Source: Eutreptiella sp. 'Long Island Sound 2002'
Lineage: Eukaryota; Euglenozoa; Euglenophyceae; Eutreptiales; Eutreptiaceae
Direction of reading: 5' to 3'
NCBI GenBank assembly: GCA_964036045.1
Contig: OZ038384.1
Coordinates: 97,761,600 to 97,825,599 of the forward strand
Length of the DNA: 64,000 bases
Shown here piece after piece: positions 1-9,806 of the stretch. The notes below the pieces were generated by a model. It was given only the letters and a program-made list of their open reading frames with translations. It did no database searches and was not told the DNA's origin. The position numbers were made by a program, and so were the translations under genes. Positions within the stretch are counted from its first letter, which is position 1, and every line of letters begins with the position of its first letter.

Positions 1-3000
1 AGGCCTGCTTGTGGGCCACTACTGATTTTGTCACCTGCTCTGAAGCGTTGGGGATCCCAGACGACATGGGTTATGTAGCCACCACGCCCACTTGTGTGCC
101 TCTGCTGATTTTGTCCCATATTCTGAAGTGTTGAGGACCCCCCAAGATAGCAGGGGTTATGTAGCCACCAGGCCCACTTTGTGGGCCCTTTCTAATTTTG
201 TCTCCTACTCTGAAGCGTTGGGGACCCCTCAGACAACAGCAAGTTATGTAGCCACTAGGCTCACTTGTGGGCCACTGCTGAGTTTGTCCTTGCTCTGAAG
301 CGTTGGGGACCCCTCAGACAGCACGGGTTATGTAGCCACTAGGCCCACTTGTGGGCCACTTGTGATTTTGTCCCCCGCTGTGAAACGTTGGGGATCCCTG
401 AGACAGCACGGGTTATGTAGCCACTAGGCCCACTTGTGGGCGACCTCTGATTTTGCCTCCTCCTTTGAAGCGTTGGGGACTCCTTAGACAGCACGGGTTG
501 TGTAGCCACTAGGCCCACTTGTGGGCCACCTCTGATTTTGTCTCCTGCTCTAAAGCGTTGGGGACCCCTTAGACAGCACGGGTTATGTAGCCACTAGGCC
601 CACTTGTGGGCCACTTGTGATTTTTTCCCCTACTCTGAAGTAGTGGGAACCCCCAAATAGCAGGGTTTATGTAGCCACTAGGCCCACTTGTGGGCCACTT
701 GTGATTTTGTCCCCTACTCTGAAGCATTGGAGACCCCTTAGACAACAGAGGTGATGTAGCCACTAGGCCCAATTGTGGGCCCTTTCTAGTGTTGTCCCCT
801 GCTTTGAAGTGTTGGGGAGCCCTCAGACAGCACGGGTTATGTAGCCACCAGGCCCACTTTGTTGGCCACTTGTGATTTTTTCCCCTACTGTGAAGCGGTG
901 GGGACCCCTTAGACAACAAAGGTGATGTAGCCACTAGGCCCACTTATGGGCGACCTCTGATTTTGCCTCCTGCTTTGAAGCGTTGGGGACCCCTTTAGAC
1001 AGCATGGGTTATGTAGCCACTAGGCCCACTTGTGGGCCACATGTGATTTTGTCTTTTGCTCTGAAGCGTTGGGGACCCCTCAGATAGCACGGGTCATGTA
1101 GCCACTAGGCCCACTTTTGGGCCCTTTCTGATTTTGTCTCCTACTCTGAAGCGTTGGGGATCCCTCAGACACCATGGGTTATGTAGCCACTAGGCCCACT
1201 TGCGGGCCCTTTCTGATTTTTTCTGCTATTCTGAAGCGTTGGGGAACTCCCAAGATAGCTCGCGTTATGTAGCCACTAGGCCCACTTGTGGGCCCTTTCC
1301 GATGTTGTCCCCCGCTGTGAAGCGTTGGGGACGCCTCCAACAGCACGGGTTATGTAGCCACCAGGCCCACTTATGGGCCCTTTTTGATCTTGTCCCCCGC
1401 TCGGAAGCGTTGCGGACCCCTTAGACAGCACGGGTTATGTAGCCACTAGGCCCACTTGTGGGCCACTTGTGGTTTTGTCCCCCGCTCTGAAGCGGTGGGG
1501 ACCCCCCAAATAGCAGGGGTTATGTAGCCACTAGGCCCACTTGTAGGCCCTTTCTGATTTTGTGCCCTGCTCTGAAGCGTTGGGGACCCTTTTGACAAAT
1601 CAGGTGATGTAGCCACTAGGCCCACTTGTGGGCCCTTTCTGGTTTTGTCCCCTGCTCTGAAGTGTTGGGGACCCCTCCGACAGCACGGGTTATGTAGCCA
1701 CTAGGCCCACTTGTGGGCCCTTTCTGATTTTGTCTCTTGCTGTGAAGCGTTGGGGACCCCTCAGAAGTATGGGTTATGTAGCCCCTAGGCCCACTTGTGG
1801 GCCCTTTCTGATTTTGTCCCGTGCTCTGAAGCGTTGGAGACCCCTCAAACAACAGAGGTGATGTAGCCAGCAGGCCTGCTTGCGGGCCTTTCCTGATTTT
1901 TTCTCCTATTTTGAAGCGTTGGGGAACTCCCCAGATAGCACGCGTGATGTGGCCACCAGGCCCACTTGTGGGCCACCTCTGATTTTGCCTCCTCCTTTGA
2001 AGCGTTGGGGACTCCTTAGACAGCATGGGTTATGTAGCCACTAGGCCCACTTGTGGGCCACTTGTGATTTTGTCCCCTACTCTGAAGCATTGGGGACCCC
2101 TTAGATAGCGTGGGTTATGTAGCCACTAGGCCCACTTGTGGGCCCTCTTTGATTTTGTCCCCGGCTCTAAAGTGTTGGGGACCCCTTAGACAGTACGGGT
2201 TATGTACCCACTAGGCCCACTTGTGGGCCACTTGTGATTTTGTCCCCTACTCTGAAGCGGTGGGAACCCCCCAAATAGCAGGGTTTATGTAGCCACTAGG
2301 CCCACCTGTAGGTCCTGTCTGATTTTGTCCCTTGCTCTGAAGCGTTGGGGACCCCTTAGACAATAGAGGTGATGTAGCCACTAGGCCCACTTATGGGCGA
2401 CCTCTGATTTTGTCCCCTGCTTTGAAGTGTTGGGGACCCCTCAGACAGCACGGGTTACGTAGCCACTAGGCCCATTTGTGGCCTCCTTGTGATTTTGTCT
2501 CCTGCTGTGAAGCGTTGGGGACCCCTCAGACAGCATGGGTTATGTGGCCACTAGGCCCACTTGTGGGCCACCTCTGATTTTGTCTCGTACTGTGAAGCGT
2601 TGGGGACCCCTCAGATAGCGTGTGTTATGTAGCTAGTAGGCCTACTTGTGGGCTGCTTGTGATTTTTTCTCCTGCTGTGAAGCGTTGGGGACCCCTCAGA
2701 GAGCACGGGTTCTGTAGCCACTAGGCCCACTTGTGGGCCCTTTGTGATTTTATCCCCCGCTCCGAAGCGTTGGGGACCCCTTAGACAGCACGGGTTATGC
2801 AGCCACTAGGCCCACTTGTGGGCCACTTGTGGTTTTGTCCCCTGCTGTGAAACATTGGGGATCCCCCAAATAGCAGGGATTATGTAGCCACTAGGCCCAC
2901 TTGTGGGCCCTTTCTGATTTTGTGCCCTGCTCTGAAGCATTGGGGACCCCTTGGACAACACAGGTGATGTAGCCACTAGGCCCACTTGTGGGCCCTTTCT

Positions 3001-5035
3001 GATTTTGTGCCTTGCTATGAAGCGTTGGGGACCCCTTAGACAGCACGGGTTATGTAGCCACTAGGCCCACTTGTGGGCCACTTGTGATTTTGTCCCCTAC
3101 TCTGAAGCGGTGGGGACCCCCCAAATAGCAGGGTTTATGTAGCCACGAGGTCCACTTGTAGGCCCTTTCTGATTTTGTGCCCTGCTCTGAAGCGTTGGGG
3201 ACCCCTTAGACAACAAAGGTGATGTAGCCACTAGGCCCACTTGTGGGCGACCTCTGATTTTGTCTCCTGCTTTGAAGCATTGGGGACCCCTTAGATAGCG
3301 TGGGTTATGTAGCCACTAGGCCCACTTGTAGGCCACTTGTGATTTTGTCCCCTACTCTGAAGCAGTGGGAACCCCCAAATAGCAGGGTTTATGTAGCCAC
3401 TAGGCCCACTTGTAGGCCCTGTCTGATTTTGTCCCCTGCTATGAAGCGTTGGGGACCCCTTAGACAACAGGGGTGATGTAGCCACTAGGCCCACTTGTGG
3501 GCCCTTTCTAGTGTTGTCCCCTGCTTTGAAGTGTTGGGGACCCCTTAGACAGCACGGGTTATGTAGCCACTAGGCCCACTTGTGGGCCCGTTCTGATTTT
3601 GCCTCCTACTCTGAAGCGTTGGGGACCCCTCAAACAATAGAGGTGATGTAGCCACTAGGCCCACTTGTGGGCCACATGTGATTTTTTCCCCTGCTCTGAA
3701 GTGTTGGGGACCCCTGACAGAGTAGAGTGGATGTAGCCACTAGGCCCACTTGTGGGCCCTTTCTGATTTTGTCTCCTACTGTGAAGCGTTGGGGACCCCT
3801 CAGGTAGCGTGGGTTATGTAGCCACTAGGCCCATTTGTGGCCTCCTTGTGATTTTGTCTCCTGCTGTGAAGCGTTGGGGACCCCTCAGACAGCATGGGTT
3901 ATGTGGCCACTAGGCCCACTTGTGGGCGCTTTCTGATTTTTTCTCCTATTCTGAGGCGTTGGGGACTCCTTAGACAGCACGGGTTATGTAACCACTAGGC
4001 CCACTTGTGGGCCACCTCTGATTTTGTCTCGTACTGTGAAGCGTTGGGGACCCCTCAGATAGCGTGCGTTATGTAGCCACCGCGCCCACTTGTGTGCCGC
4101 TTGTGATTCTGTCTTTTGCTCTGAAGCGTTGGGGACCCCTCAGAGAGCACGGGTTATGTAGCCACTAGGCCCACTTGTGGGCCCTTTGTGATTTTTTCCC
4201 CCGCTCTGAAGCGTTGGGGACCCCTTAGACAGCACGGGTTATGCAGCCACTAGCCCCACTTGTGGGCCATTTGTGGTTTTGTCCCCCGCTGTGAAACGTT
4301 GGGGACCCCCCAAATAGCAGGGATTATGTAGCCACTAGGCCCACTTGTGGGCCCTTTCTGATTTTGTGCCCTGCTCTGAAGCATTGGGGACCCCTTGGAC
4401 AACACAGGTGATGTAGCCACTAGGCCCACTTGTGGGCCCTTTCTGATTTTGTGCCTTGCTATGAAGCGTTGGGGACCCCTCAGACAGCACGGGTTATGTA
4501 GCCACTAGGCCCACTTGTGGGCCACTTGTGACTTTGTCCCCTACCCTGAAGCGGTGGACCCCTGAGACAGCATGGGTCATGTAGCCACTAGGCCCACTTA
4601 TGCGCCACCTCTGATTTTGTCTCCTGCTCTGAAGCGTTGGGGACCCCTTAGACAACAGAGGTGATGTAGCCACTAGGCCCACTTGTGGGCCCCTTCTAGA
4701 TGTTGTCTCCTGCTCTGAAGTGTTGGGGACCCCTCAGACAGCACGGGTTATGTAGCCACTAGGCCCACTTGTAGGCCCTTTTTGATTTTGCCTCCTGCTC
4801 TCAAGCGTTTGGGACACCTTTAGATAGCATGGGGTATGCAGCCACTAGGCCCACTTGCGGGCCCTTTCTGATTTTGTCCCCTACTCTGAAGCATTGGGGA
4901 ACTCCCAAGATGGCACGGGTTATTTGTGGGCCACCGCTGAATTTGTCCTCTGCTCTGAAGCGTTGGGGGCCCCTAGACAACAGGGGTTATATAGCCACCA
5001 GGCCCACTTGTGGGCCACTACTGATTTTGTCTCGG
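1..5035. repeat. ~85-bp tandem satellite, about 59 copies
   Basis: The whole stretch repeats a unit of about 84-86 bases; for example the ATGTAGCCAC motif recurs at 585, 669 and 754. Each unit has a constant core around TTATGTAGCCACTAGGCC, then the near-palindrome GGCCCACTTGTGGGCC (7-bp arms around TT), a pyrimidine-rich segment, and a GAAGCGTTGGGGACCCC block. Copies differ by scattered substitutions and small indels, so this is an old, partly homogenised array. The period is not a multiple of three, and the short open frames on both strands are by-products. The left edge lies outside the window; the right edge is near 5035. Confidence 0.95.
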
Positions 5036-5048
5036 TCGCCACACTTTT

Positions 5049-5709
5049 GTGGTTAACAGCGATGACGAAGAAGGGTTGCACTGGTTTGGGTGTGCCTTCA
5101 ATTGTCGTGTTCGGTTGGAGCGTTTCATTATTTGGGTTTGGGAATCCTTCGGCTCCATTCATTTGATCCGTCCTTTCTTAGCGGCGCTCAAGAAGCTTTG
5201 CTTAACCACCAAGCACTGGGCCTTGGGATTCCAAAAGGACGGTTGGTCTTATGGTTTTCAGAGCTTGCACATCACAAACATGGTGGTGGATCACCAGGGT
5301 TCTTTTTAAGATGTTCCCCTCACCCCAATGGGTCCAAGTTTTGCCGACTTTGTGTTGAGCATTGTTACTGCCGATCATGCTGTGCGGGTCATTGAACCGC
5401 CTGGTGGGGATTTGGAGGGTGTGACTGAGCTTCCTTGCCCTCTTGAGCCCCCCCCCCCCCCCGAGCACCCAAGTCGAAGGTGCACTTTCGGGGATCAAGG
5501 AGAGTGTTCACGCCACCCCCACCCCACTCAAAGGCAAGGATGCCTCATACGACCAAAGCGTGGAAGGCCCGGAGGCCAAGGCGCAACCTTCCATGGCCAC
5601 TCATGCCACAGAGGAGGACACCCGTCCCAAGGTCCTCATCCGTGGAGAGTGGCACAAGGTGCCGGATGGCGTACCCAAAGATGCATCTAGCCAGCTGGTG
5701 CGTGACTAG
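5049..5709 (+). pseudogene. Broken ULP1-like cysteine peptidase fragment
   Basis: An open stretch abutting the satellite encodes LHWFGCAFN, then FIIWVWESFGS, then FQKDGWSYGFQSLHITN. The order (His-Trp; a Trp/Glu-Ser segment where Asp-Ser is usual; Gln-x-Asp-Gly-Trp-Ser-Cys-Gly) resembles the catalytic core of ULP1/C48 peptidases carried by many plant and algal transposons. Here the expected nucleophile Cys is Tyr, so it would be inactive. TAA at 5307-5309 breaks the frame; the same frame continues with GPSFADFVLSIVTADHAVRV to about 5440. A C-run near 5448-5462 then shifts the likely frame to one ending at 5709. It is 5'-truncated at the satellite. The family assignment rests on motif resemblance only. 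Confidence 0.4.
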
Positions 5710-7483
5710 TGGTTCATCAATGAGCTGGCTAAGCAGTTGGTAGTTGAGTTGCACGTGGCTTGTCAGCTGATCCTCGTGCAAAGCCCAAGTCCAGCAACAC
5801 AAAATCTGACCTCATCTACAAGCGTGCATTCTGCAACTACTTGTAGCGGATGCATGTTGTGTAGCCTTTTTGCTTCTCTATAATTCCTCCACCAATGTGG
5901 TGTACCAATGGTGGAGTGTATAAGCATGCTATTATATTGGCCCCATCCTAGTGCCTTGATGGCCCATAATGGTGGCGCCAACGTTGGCCATGGCCTTGTC
6001 AAGACTCTTCTCTTGAGCTTGATTTTGTTCCCAGTGCCGGCACACCGATGTTGGCCATGGCCCTGTGAGGACTCTTGTCTTGAGCCTAATTTTTGTTTCT
6101 AGTGCCTATGACACCATGTGATACTAGCTTATATTGGCCGAGTTCCAACTATTTTTTGTGGCCACACAAGGTATTTGGTGCTTTTGTGGACTCGGCGTCC
6201 CGTCGTTAAGGTCGCTATGGGGTGCTGTACGGAACCGGCAATTTTACATCTTGCGCATGCGTTGCAAAAGCTGCATTTCTTTCAATTTTTCAATTTTTTT
6301 TAATGATTTACACGACCTAGTGCAAAAAAAACTTACATGCATTTACAGCAAAAAAAAATTACACAATTTTTTCTACAAGAGTTACATTTTTCACGCGTCC
6401 AAGGTATGAAGGCCCGCCTCGGCTAAGCCCATCTCCCCTCTACACCCCTCCGTCTCATGCCATGGGAATTACACCATTCCCCCCCCAAAAAAATTGGGAT
6501 TCTGTTTTCTCTTTCAGACACAGTGTTTTCCTTGAGGTTCAAACAGGTTTGGCATAGAGAATAAAATGGAGTCCATGACCTCTAGTTTGCAGTTGTCTGT
6601 TTTTTTCTATTAGGTCTCACCCCCCTCCCCCCCAAATTGGGATGAGGGAGTGCGCACGAAAGTGGGGTGCAGTGCACAAGCTTTGCCACCCATTCAATTC
6701 CCCTCGAGTGTGTCGCTTTTTGCCTTCAGGTCCAAAAATGTCAGAAAGGGTCCAGCAGGCTGGGGGCTTCACTGTATGGGTTTAGTTGACAGGAGTTGGC
6801 ATGCATGTTTCTCATTTGTTTATCCCTCTCTGCTCCGCTACTTTGGTATTTTCCCTCATCGACCGTTAAGTGTGTGTGTTCCTGTGCCCGCGCTATGCAA
6901 AAAGTAGGCTATTATGGACCCGTTTCCCCCGATGGCCAAGGTGACTGCGATCACTACTGTGTCCACATGCACAAGACTGCGCAGATTCTTACTCAGTCCA
7001 AAAACTCAGATAAGGCTATTTTTCACACTGAAATGCCGGATTGCTGTCTAAATCTGCTGTTTTGGCCCTGCAGACGTATGCTTCCCTAGTGGTGGGTGGT
7101 TTGCAGGGTGGTCATGGGAAACCTAACTTGCTAATGGGCGCTGTGCGCGCGTTGTGCAGAAACGCCCCCTAAGTGAGACTGCTGGTTAGGCTGATGGTGG
7201 TGGTGTTGGTGGTGGTGGTGACGGTGCTTCGCATATAGATGCCAGCATGCTTGAGCCCACCCCTTGGCTTCCCTGAGCATTAAGTAGGGTTCGGTCAGTG
7301 TTCACAAGCCTTCACAACTTTTCAAACGCACCTTGTCTTTGTGCTAAGAAGATATGCGTGCACAGATCCTGTCATTGCGACCCATTCGCACCTCGTCGCA
7401 CGCTGCTGTGTCGCACTGTCCGCAAGCCAGCGCCAGGTGCGGGCGATCCCCATGCCCTCACCGTCCCTGTGCCGCATCCCCAG
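5710..7483. other. Spacer without recognisable gene
   Basis: No convincing coding frame, tRNA or known element is seen. The stretch has A- and T-rich runs (6280-6390), C-runs (6479-6487, 6620-6631) and a short TGG-rich tract (7190-7222). Upstream exons of the dehydrogenase gene that resumes at 7484 would be expected here, but none could be recognised by motif. Confidence 0.5.
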
Positions 7484-7635
7484 GTCGCCAAGGAGTTCCC
7501 TGACGTCCCGTACGACGACCAGCTGATCGACGGCTTCATGTACAAACTCACCCACCGACCCACGCAGTACGACGTCGTGGTCGCTCCGAACACTTGGGCG
7601 AACATCATCTCCAACGGCGGGGCCCCACTGGTCGG
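7484..7635 (+). CDS. Isocitrate/isopropylmalate dehydrogenase family, penultimate exon
   Basis: This 152-nt exon encodes VAKEFPDVPYDDQLIDGF and continues to ISNGGAPLVG. It is the segment of the metal- and NAD(P)-dependent decarboxylating dehydrogenase family (isocitrate, isopropylmalate and related hydroxyacid dehydrogenases) that carries an acidic metal-binding region (here YDDQLID) followed by the substrate-domain N(x)WANIIS stretch. The acceptor is CCCCAG at 7478-7483 in phase 0; the donor is GG|GTGTGT at 7635/7636, giving a phase 2 intron. Joining to 8552 restores PLVGGLGMVAAMNEGG without a gap, which supports both splice sites. The exon is GC-rich, unlike the flanking spacer. Earlier exons were not found, so the gene is either incomplete here or a 5'-truncated copy. 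The exact substrate cannot be decided. Confidence 0.8.
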
Positions 7636-8551
7636 GTGTGTGCCGCTTTTGCGCCCCATATTCCTCCTTCGTTTTCCTTTTGGTGCCCTGGTTCATGCGG
7701 TTACCTGGCATGCCCACCCCTCCCCCGCCGCCAGAGTGCGCTTGCGTTGCGTGTTTCTTCTCCCGTTTTTTTTGTTTTTCAAGACCGCCTGTTGAGGACA
7801 GCGTGGGCTGGTGTTTGATTGAAAGCGGTTTGCAACACCGCAGCGCGCAGTGGCCCACCAGCGGCCCTCCCCTCGGCATTGCAAACGCTGCCGGGTCCCT
7901 TCCTCCGAATGCCTGCGCCCGGCCACAGGGCGGGAACGGTGCTGGCGACAAGAAGACTTGCTTTCTGGCCGTTCCTGGCGTTCTGACCCTCGGCACGCCC
8001 CCCTGCCCCAGTGGGAGACGACACCGCTCGATGGCCGGTTGATGGCGAACTTGGCGGATGACCAACAGCACCTGTTGGCCAACAAACGCGTTTCCAACGT
8101 CGGCACACCGCCGATCCCGCCAGCCTCCCTTCCGCATGCAAAGGCGTCACGCTCCTATTCAGGGCAGGGTGCATATTGGAGTGGCAAGGGGAGGGGGGGG
8201 GCTTCAAGCGTCTGAAAATAAGAGGGGGGGGGGGTGCAGAAAAAGGGCTCGAAGGTCCGTAGCGCTTTTTTGTGACTTGTACACCACTTGAGGACAGGGA
8301 CACCACTTGAGGACAGGGTTTTTTTTTTTTAAACCAATCAGTCCCAGCGAGATTTTATCTGATAATTAAAAAAAACCAGTTGAGGAGAGGTTTAAGGTGC
8401 TGGATCCTTTGCTTTGCATGTGTCAATGCCCCCCGGACCTTCGAGCCCGATTCAAAGGGGTGGGGGGGTCCTGGAAAAAGGGCTCGGAGGTCCAGCCCCG
8501 GCCATGTCAATTTTCAGTAGCCGTTCTCCTGTGCCCTGTCTCCCTCCGCAG
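7636..8551 (+). other. Phase-2 GT-AG intron of the dehydrogenase gene
   Basis: The intron begins GTGTGTGCC and ends CCTCCGCAG. It holds one copy of a GC-rich repeat (7848-8013), G-runs near 8190-8235, and a short direct repeat CACCACTTGAGGACAGGG at 8282-8318. Confidence 0.75.
7848..8013 (+). repeat. GC-rich dispersed repeat, intron copy
   Basis: This copy matches 8914-9083 closely over about 145 bases, sharing GCCACAGGGCGGGAACGGTG and TTGCTTTCTGGCCGTTCC, and more loosely at its left edge. The two copies are in the same orientation, one in the last intron and one downstream of the stop codon. Confidence 0.85.
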
Positions 8552-8891
8552 GGGACTCGGGATGGTCGCCGCCATGAACGAGGGCGGCACTCTGATGTTG
8601 GCCGAGCCCGTGCACGGCACGCCGCCCCATTTGGAGGGCACCAAGAAGTCCAACCCCATCGCGACCATGCGCGCGGCGGTGCTGATCGCGCAGGGCCTGG
8701 CCCCGACTCTGGGGGTCGATTATTACTTCGAGAAGGCGCTGGAGCAGATCCTGCGCGAGGGCACGAGCATCACGCCGGATCTCGGCGGCACCGGGACGAC
8801 GGATGAGTTGGGGTCCGCGCTCATTGAGCGCTTCGCCGCCCTGATGGACCTTGGCTCCGAGGAGACAGAGCACGTGTTTCGTGATGGTTAG
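8552..8891 (+). CDS. Isocitrate/isopropylmalate dehydrogenase family, last exon
   Basis: This terminal exon encodes GLGMVAAMNEGGTLMLAEPVHG, then a segment with TKKSNPIATMRAAVL, ending in TDELGSALIERFAALMD and a short tail before TAG at 8889-8891. The EPVHGTPPHLEG...NPIAT stretch matches the nucleotide-binding region of the family (E-P-x-H-G-[ST]-A-P-D-x-x-G...N-P), with TPPH in place of the usual APD. The exon opens in phase 2 after TCCGCAG at 8545-8551. Its frame is intact and the family's C-terminal helix (TxELGxAxxxR) is present, so this part looks functional. The family works in the TCA cycle, leucine or related hydroxyacid metabolism; which one is not resolvable from these two exons. Confidence 0.85.
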
Positions 8892-8913
8892 GTCGGTGCA
8901 AGCGAGCACAGGG

Positions 8914-9083
8914 CTGCAGTGGCCCTGACGTGAGCTCCGGCCCTCCCTGCGAACGCTGCCGGGGTCCCTCCCTGAGAATCCCTGCGCCCGGCCACAGGGC
9001 GGGAACGGTGCTGGCGGCAAGAAGACTTGCTTTCTGGCCGTTCCTGGCCTTCTGACCCTCGGCACGCCCCCCTGCCCAAGTGG
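8914..9083 (+). repeat. GC-rich dispersed repeat, downstream copy
   Basis: Second copy of the repeat seen in the intron at 7848-8013, starting 23 bases after the stop codon. It probably lies in the 3' untranslated region, or was duplicated together with part of the locus. Confidence 0.85.
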
Positions 9084-9705
9084 TATATATGTGTTTGAGC
9101 GGTGCATCCGACCGATTTTCAGCTGAACCCGCTGCCACGGGTTGGGTATCTCTGCATAAAGTGTGCGCGTATGCGTGTGGGTGTGTAACTGGATGGAGCA
9201 CAAAGAGCTGCTGCAGTCGCAGTGCTTTGCCATGGCCTTCTGCTTTGCATGTTTGATCTGGTGCTCTTTTTGCCCGTGCGGTAGCTGCCTGTAGTTGCCA
9301 TGAGTCGGGCGGAGGCCTGGGGGCAGTAGTCGGACCCGGACTTGCCCCCAGTACCCAGTACCTGCCACCTAAATTGCGGTGAATTGGAGCCACCGGGGCG
9401 GCCACTGAGCCATGCATGGGACGGAGCAGGTAACTGCTGAGCTGTAATGGGTGGCTAATTCTTCGCGAGATTTGGTTTCCCTTAGGCCTGGTCGGTGCAG
9501 GACATCCTTTGCTAGCCTGTCTTTGCCACGTCTCACCTGAAATCCATCGCAGTTGCTGGTCGCCGTCCGGCAGCATCACTAGGGGTTGACGAGGGGTTGT
9601 GCCATTCAGCTTCGCGGCCCGTTCTGCTGACTGTGCCATTGTGATTGCGTGTATGCATGTGTGTGTCGTCTAGGGCTGCTCTGCAGCTCCGGATGATTTT
9701 TCTCT
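9084..9705. other. Spacer, nothing recognised
   Basis: No gene, tRNA or known element could be supported; open frames here lack family motifs. Confidence 0.4.
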
Positions 9706-9799
9706 GCGCGTGTGCGTGTGCGTGTGGGTGCGTGCGTGCATGCGAGCCTGCGTGCGTGCGTGCGTGCATGTGTGTGTGTGTGCGTGTGTGTGTGTGCGT
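9706..9799. repeat. Microsatellite of TG/CG steps
   Basis: A run of TGTGCG, TGCG and TGTG units such as GCGTGCGTGCGTGCATGTG. All open frames through it are low-complexity artefacts. Confidence 0.9.
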
Positions 9800-9806
9800 T
9801 TTGCCT

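Noticed and set aside
1-5035. CRISPR-like array
   Set aside because: The whole unit is repeated with no unique spacers, and the genome is eukaryotic.
92-5056. Short proteins encoded on both strands of the 85-bp satellite
   Set aside because: The period is not a multiple of three and the peptides are translations of the repeat in shifting frames.
7322-8137. 271-codon minus-strand frame over the dehydrogenase intron
   Set aside because: Antisense to a real exon, made of GC-rich filler, with no motif.
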